This document shows, piece by piece, positions 60,997-64,000 of a stretch of 64,000 nt of DNA. Origin of the DNA: Gemmatimonadota bacterium. GTDB taxonomy: Bacteria; Gemmatimonadota; Gemmatimonadetes; Longimicrobiales; Gaopeijiaceae. Under the pieces are notes generated by a model. The model saw nothing but the letters and a program-made list of their open reading frames with translations, made no database searches and was not told where the DNA came from. The stretch is taken from the NCBI GenBank assembly GCA_022827345.1, contig JAJDTB010000032.1, positions 248,001 through 312,000 on the forward strand, given 5' to 3'. Each line of letters opens with the position of its first letter. The stretch's first letter is position 1. The position numbers and the translations under genes were made by a program.

Positions 60997-62223
60997 TCAG
61001 GCCGCCGGCACTCCGTCCTTGACCCGTGTCTTGAGCGGACTGCCCCCGATCCAGTAGCACAGCTCCGCCAGGTCGGAGACGCCCCAGAGGGCAAAGTCGG
61101 CGCGTTTCCCCGGTTCGAGCGTGCCCCGGTCGCCCTGCAGTGCAAGCACCTCCGCGGCGGCGCTCGTAAACCCGAGCAGCGCCTCCTCGGGGGTCAGGCC
61201 GAACTGGATGCATCCCAGGTTCAGGATGAGGCCGACGTTGGTGATGGGCGACGACCCCGGGTTTGCGTCGGTGGCGAGGGCCATGTTGACGCCGGCCCGT
61301 CTCAGGGCGCTGACGGGCGGCCTGCGGTCCGCCACCAGGGTGTACGCCGCGCCGGGGAGGAGGACCGCGCTCACCTTGGCGCCGGCCATGGCCTCGACGC
61401 CCTCCGGCGACAGGTACTCCACGTGATCGGCCGAGCGGGCTCCTGCGGCGGCAGCGAGCGCTCCCCCGCCCTGGTCGGAGAGCTGGTCGGCGTGGAGGCG
61501 GCCGTGCAGTCCCGCGGCGATGCCGGCTTCGAGGACTGTCCGGGTCTCGGCGGGGGTGAAGGCGATGTTCTCGCAGAAGGCGTCAACGGCGGTCGCGTGG
61601 CCCTGCCCTACCGCGGCCGGGATGATCTCGTCGACGATCAGGCGTACGTACTCGCTGCGGCGGTGTCGGTATTCGGCAGGAATCGTGTGGGCGGCAAGCA
61701 GTGTGGGCGAGATGTCGACGGGGAGGTGGCCGGGCAGGCTGGCGGCCACTTCGAGCATGCGCAGCTCGGTTTCGAGGTCGAGGCCGTAGCCCGATTTCAC
61801 CTCGATCGTGGTCACGCCCCAGGCGGCCAGCTCCTTCGCGCGGGCGGCCGCGGCCGAGGCGAGCTCGTCGTTCGAGGCCTCGCGGGTGGCCCGCACCGTG
61901 GACATGATGCCGCCGCCGGCCCGGGCGATCTCCTCGTAGGACTCTCCGCGCAGCCGGCGGCGGAAATCGGCGGTGCGGTCTCCGCCGAAGACGATGTGGG
62001 TGTGGCAGTCGATCAATCCGGGCGTGAGCCACGCGCCCCCGCACCTCAGGACCTCGGGCGTGGAGGCTATCCGGTGCGCGGGAAGGTCCGCCATTCTGCC
62101 CACCCACGCGATCCGTCCGCCGGCGCTGGCGATCGCCCCGTCTGCGATAATGCCGAGCGACCGCCCGGTCATCGTCGCGAGATTGACCTCGGTCCAGAGT
62201 CTGTCCCACGGTTTTTCGGGCAT
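60997..62223 (-). CDS. hutI: Imidazolonepropionase
   Basis: 408 residues from ATG at 62223. Third step of histidine degradation: imidazolonepropionate to formiminoglutamate. Amidohydrolase metal site CHTHIVFGG, then KSGYGLD (family hallmark), LAAHTIP, HADQLSDQGGG and ATDANPGSSP. The frame stays open upstream to 63798, but that part is antisense to hutF. Divergent from hutF with 138 bp between starts; a shared regulatory region is likely, though I see no distinct operator. Confidence 0.95.
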   Translation of the reverse strand: MPEKPWDRLWTEVNLATMTGRSLGIIADGAIASAGGRIAWVGRMADLPAHRIASTPEVLRCGGAWLTPGLIDCHTHIVFGGDRTADFRRRLRGESYEEIARAGGGIMSTVRATREASNDELASAAAARAKELAAWGVTTIEVKSGYGLDLETELRMLEVAASLPGHLPVDISPTLLAAHTIPAEYRHRRSEYVRLIVDEIIPAAVGQGHATAVDAFCENIAFTPAETRTVLEAGIAAGLHGRLHADQLSDQGGGALAAAAGARSADHVEYLSPEGVEAMAGAKVSAVLLPGAAYTLVADRRPPVSALRRAGVNMALATDANPGSSPITNVGLILNLGCIQFGLTPEEALLGFTSAAAEVLALQGDRGTLEPGKRADFALWGVSDLAELCYWIGGSPLKTRVKDGVPAA

Positions 62224-62361
62224 CCTGGCTCCTGAGGGGCTGCCGATTTCGCCGTCCCGCCCACCGGATCCCGCGCGGTCAGTCCCTGCACGGCACGCGA
62301 TTCCGGGCCAGATTGATGCATCGTTTCCCGCCGTTCCGCAATCTGTCGCCGAGGAGACTTC

Positions 62362-63813
62362 GTGCCGCCCCGGACACCGGACCGACCCCCACTCCACTTC
62401 GACCGGCTCCTGATCGGGGACCGGTGGGAGCGCGATGTGCGGATGGAAACCGGGGGCGATGGCCGCGTTGCCGCGCTCTCGCCACGGGGTTCGGGCGAGG
62501 GATGCGAACGGGTAGCCGGATGGGCGGTGCCGGGGGTTCCCAACGTGCACAGCCACTCCTTTCAGCGCGCCATGGCGGGACTCGCGGAAGGGTGCGGGCC
62601 GGATTCGTTCTGGCGTTGGCGGGACGTCATGTACGCGTTTGTCGACCGCCTGACCCCCGGCGATGTCGAGGCGATCACGGCGCAGCTGTACGTGGAGATG
62701 CTGAAATCGGGCTTCACCTGCGTCGGCGAGTTCCACTACCTCCACCACGCGCCTGGCGGACGCAGGTACGACGATCCGGCAGAGATGAGCGGGCGGATCG
62801 TCGCGGCGGCCCGAACGGTCGGGATCGGTCTGGTGCACATGCCGGTCGTGTACGAGGCCGGCGGCTTCGGCGGGAACGCGCTGCAGGGTGGGCAACGGCG
62901 GTTTCGCATGGATCTGGAGGGTGCGGCGGGGCTGCTTGAGGCGCTCCGAGGGGAGTCGTTCGAGCCGGGCGTTCAGCTGGGGTGGGCGCTGCACAGCCTC
63001 AGGGCCGTCTCGCGGGAGACGCTGGGACGGCTGGACGAATTCGTTGCCGGCGATGCCCCCGTGCACATCCACATCGCCGAACAGGAGCGGGAAGTGCGCG
63101 ACTGCCTCGCGCACCGCGGCGCACGGCCGGTCGAGTGGCTGCTCGACCATGCCCCGGTGGACTCGCGCTGGTGCCTGGTGCACGCGACCCACGTCGCGGA
63201 TGAGGAGATGGACGGGATCGCGGCGAGGGGTGCCGTGGTCGGGCTCTGTCCGACCACGGAGGCGAATCTGGGGGACGGGTTGTTTCCGCTGGGGGCATTC
63301 GCCGCCGACGGCGGGCGCTTCGGGATCGGGACCGACAGTCACGTGTCTCGAAGCCCCGTGGAAGAGCTGCGGTTGCTGGACTACGGTCAGCGACTCGTGT
63401 CCCGCAGCCGCTCGGTGCTGGGGACCGAGCACGACAGCGCAGGGCGGGAGAAAGGGGCCCGGTCCGCGGTGCGGGACGCCGGGGGGCGGCGCGAAGGAGC
63501 CCTGTCGGGCGCCGGGGGCGCGTTGCTGGCCCACGCCTGGCGCGACGGGTGCGGGGCGCTGGGGTGGAACGCGGGCACCATTGACGCCGGTGCCAGGGCC
63601 GACCTCGTGGTGCTGGATGATGGACATCCCGCCCTGCTGGGTCGCGGCGGGGAAACGGTGCTCGATTCGTGGGTGTTCTCGGGGACGGAGAACCCGGTTC
63701 GGCACGTGATGGTGGGGGGACGCTGGGTTGTACGGGACGGGCGCCACCGCCGGGAGGAAGAAGTGAAGGAGGCGTTTGCGGAGGTCGTCAGGCGTCATTC
63801 ACGGGTTGCGTGA
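62362..63813 (+). CDS. hutF: Formimidoylglutamate deiminase
   Basis: 483 residues from GTG at 62362 (GAGGAG about 6 nt upstream). Converts N-formimidoylglutamate to N-formylglutamate and ammonia, as in the five-step hut route of pseudomonads. Metal site NVHSHSFQRAMAGLAEG, then FTCVGEFHYLHH, ALHSLRAVS, HIHIAEQEREVRDC, HATHVADEEMDGIA and GTDSHVSRSPVEELRLLDYGQRL. HutF predicts that HutG-type N-formylglutamate hydrolase, not arginase-type formiminoglutamase, acts next; it is not in this window. Confidence 0.93.
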   Translation: MPPRTPDRPPLHFDRLLIGDRWERDVRMETGGDGRVAALSPRGSGEGCERVAGWAVPGVPNVHSHSFQRAMAGLAEGCGPDSFWRWRDVMYAFVDRLTPGDVEAITAQLYVEMLKSGFTCVGEFHYLHHAPGGRRYDDPAEMSGRIVAAARTVGIGLVHMPVVYEAGGFGGNALQGGQRRFRMDLEGAAGLLEALRGESFEPGVQLGWALHSLRAVSRETLGRLDEFVAGDAPVHIHIAEQEREVRDCLAHRGARPVEWLLDHAPVDSRWCLVHATHVADEEMDGIAARGAVVGLCPTTEANLGDGLFPLGAFAADGGRFGIGTDSHVSRSPVEELRLLDYGQRLVSRSRSVLGTEHDSAGREKGARSAVRDAGGRREGALSGAGGALLAHAWRDGCGALGWNAGTIDAGARADLVVLDDGHPALLGRGGETVLDSWVFSGTENPVRHVMVGGRWVVRDGRHRREEEVKEAFAEVVRRHSRVA

Positions 63814-63843
63814 CTCCGTCTTCCGGTCACGCCAGCGGCGCCG

Positions 63844-64000
63844 CTACCCCATCGGGATCCGGACGCCCTTCGTCCTGGCCGTCTCCAGCGCCTCCTCGTA
63901 GCCCGCGTCCGCGTGCCGCGCCACCCCCAGCCCGGGGTCGTTGGTCAGGACCCGCTCGATCCGCGTGCGCATCTCCGGGGTCCCGTCGGCGACGAGTACC
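63844..64000 (-). CDS. hutU: Urocanate hydratase, C-terminal end (partial)
   Basis: The last 52 codons of a minus-strand gene, stop TAG at 63846-63844. Reads [21 protein letters not shown] and [20 protein letters not shown], ending RIPMG, which fits the HutU C-terminus (ADGT and VLTNDPG...HADAGY blocks). Second step of histidine degradation. The 5' part lies beyond the right edge. Convergent with hutF. Confidence 0.85.
   Translation of the reverse strand, partial: VLVADGTPEMRTRIERVLTNDPGLGVARHADAGYEEALETARTKGVRIPMG

Noticed and set aside
62224-63798. Extension of the hutI frame to 63798
   Set aside because: It is the antisense of hutF; family similarity starts at 62223.
1-64000. tRNA genes, rRNA, CRISPR arrays, transposases, integrase or attachment sites
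   Set aside because: I looked for repeats with regular spacers, transposase-like frames and tRNA-type T-loops and found none that hold up by eye; tRNAscan and CRISPR finders would settle this.

Overview
This is a very GC-rich bacterial chromosome segment, dense with genes and free of rRNA, tRNA, CRISPR arrays and insertion sequences that I can recognise. The mix of genes points to Gemmatimonadota or a close relative (inference, no rRNA marker here): a SprA/Sov-type outer-membrane translocon, a DUF5916/CBM9 barrel protein, a TolB-propeller amidohydrolase, an S9 peptidase, a choice-of-anchor B protein, a DUF1552/DUF1592 pair, a long LptF, and many GTG/TTG starts. It looks like a diderm, protein- and amino-acid-scavenging heterotroph.

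Layout. 1-7.4 kb: 5'-part of a giant SprA-like protein (minus), divergent from an lptF-lptG pair. 7.4-15.1 kb: a DapF-like protein with both catalytic cysteines replaced by serine, a DUF5916 protein, then a translationally coupled pair: a thioredoxin-fold/unknown-domain protein and a UGSC-family protein whose in-frame TGA is best read as selenocysteine, followed by an SLC13-type permease on the other strand. 15.1-24.1 kb (minus): a small lipoprotein, a holin-like membrane protein, a propeller/amidohydrolase fusion, an alpha/beta-hydrolase lipoprotein, a choice-of-anchor B protein and a cystathionine-synthase-family PLP enzyme. 24.3-32.7 kb: an S9 peptidase (plus) with a hairpin over its ribosome-binding site, then an operon (minus) of DUF1592-type cytochrome-like protein, DUF1552 protein and an ankyrin-repeat protein.

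32.9-49 kb is metabolic: a three-domain kinase/M23/aminotransferase protein; an operon rpiA-rpe-(TIGR01777)-pdxH; DAHP synthase; and an arginine block argR, argG, argH in which two 18-bp ARG boxes 3 bp apart overlap the argG promoter; then a TonB-dependent receptor and, divergently, threonine dehydratase followed by an osmoprotectant-type ABC importer whose substrate-binding and permease domains are fused. 50.8-64 kb: a YkvI-type transporter, an MFS transporter, a sigma-region-4-like DNA-binding protein, an aminotransferase, a small TPR-like exported protein, an SRPBCC protein, rho, a 39-residue membrane protein, a Gly/aromatic- and Arg/Pro-rich exported protein with 36-bp repeats, and the histidine-degradation genes hutI, hutF and the 3' end of hutU.

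The most notable item is the selenoprotein module at 11.3-13.3 kb: the TGA lies in the exact UGSC motif and is followed 12 nt later by a hairpin with the GGUCU loop of bacterial SECIS elements. Second is the DapF homologue that should be unable to do the two-cysteine epimerase reaction. A third is a pair of nearly identical AT-rich palindromes (CATTACA-N3-TGTAATG) at 7.4 and 15.8 kb.
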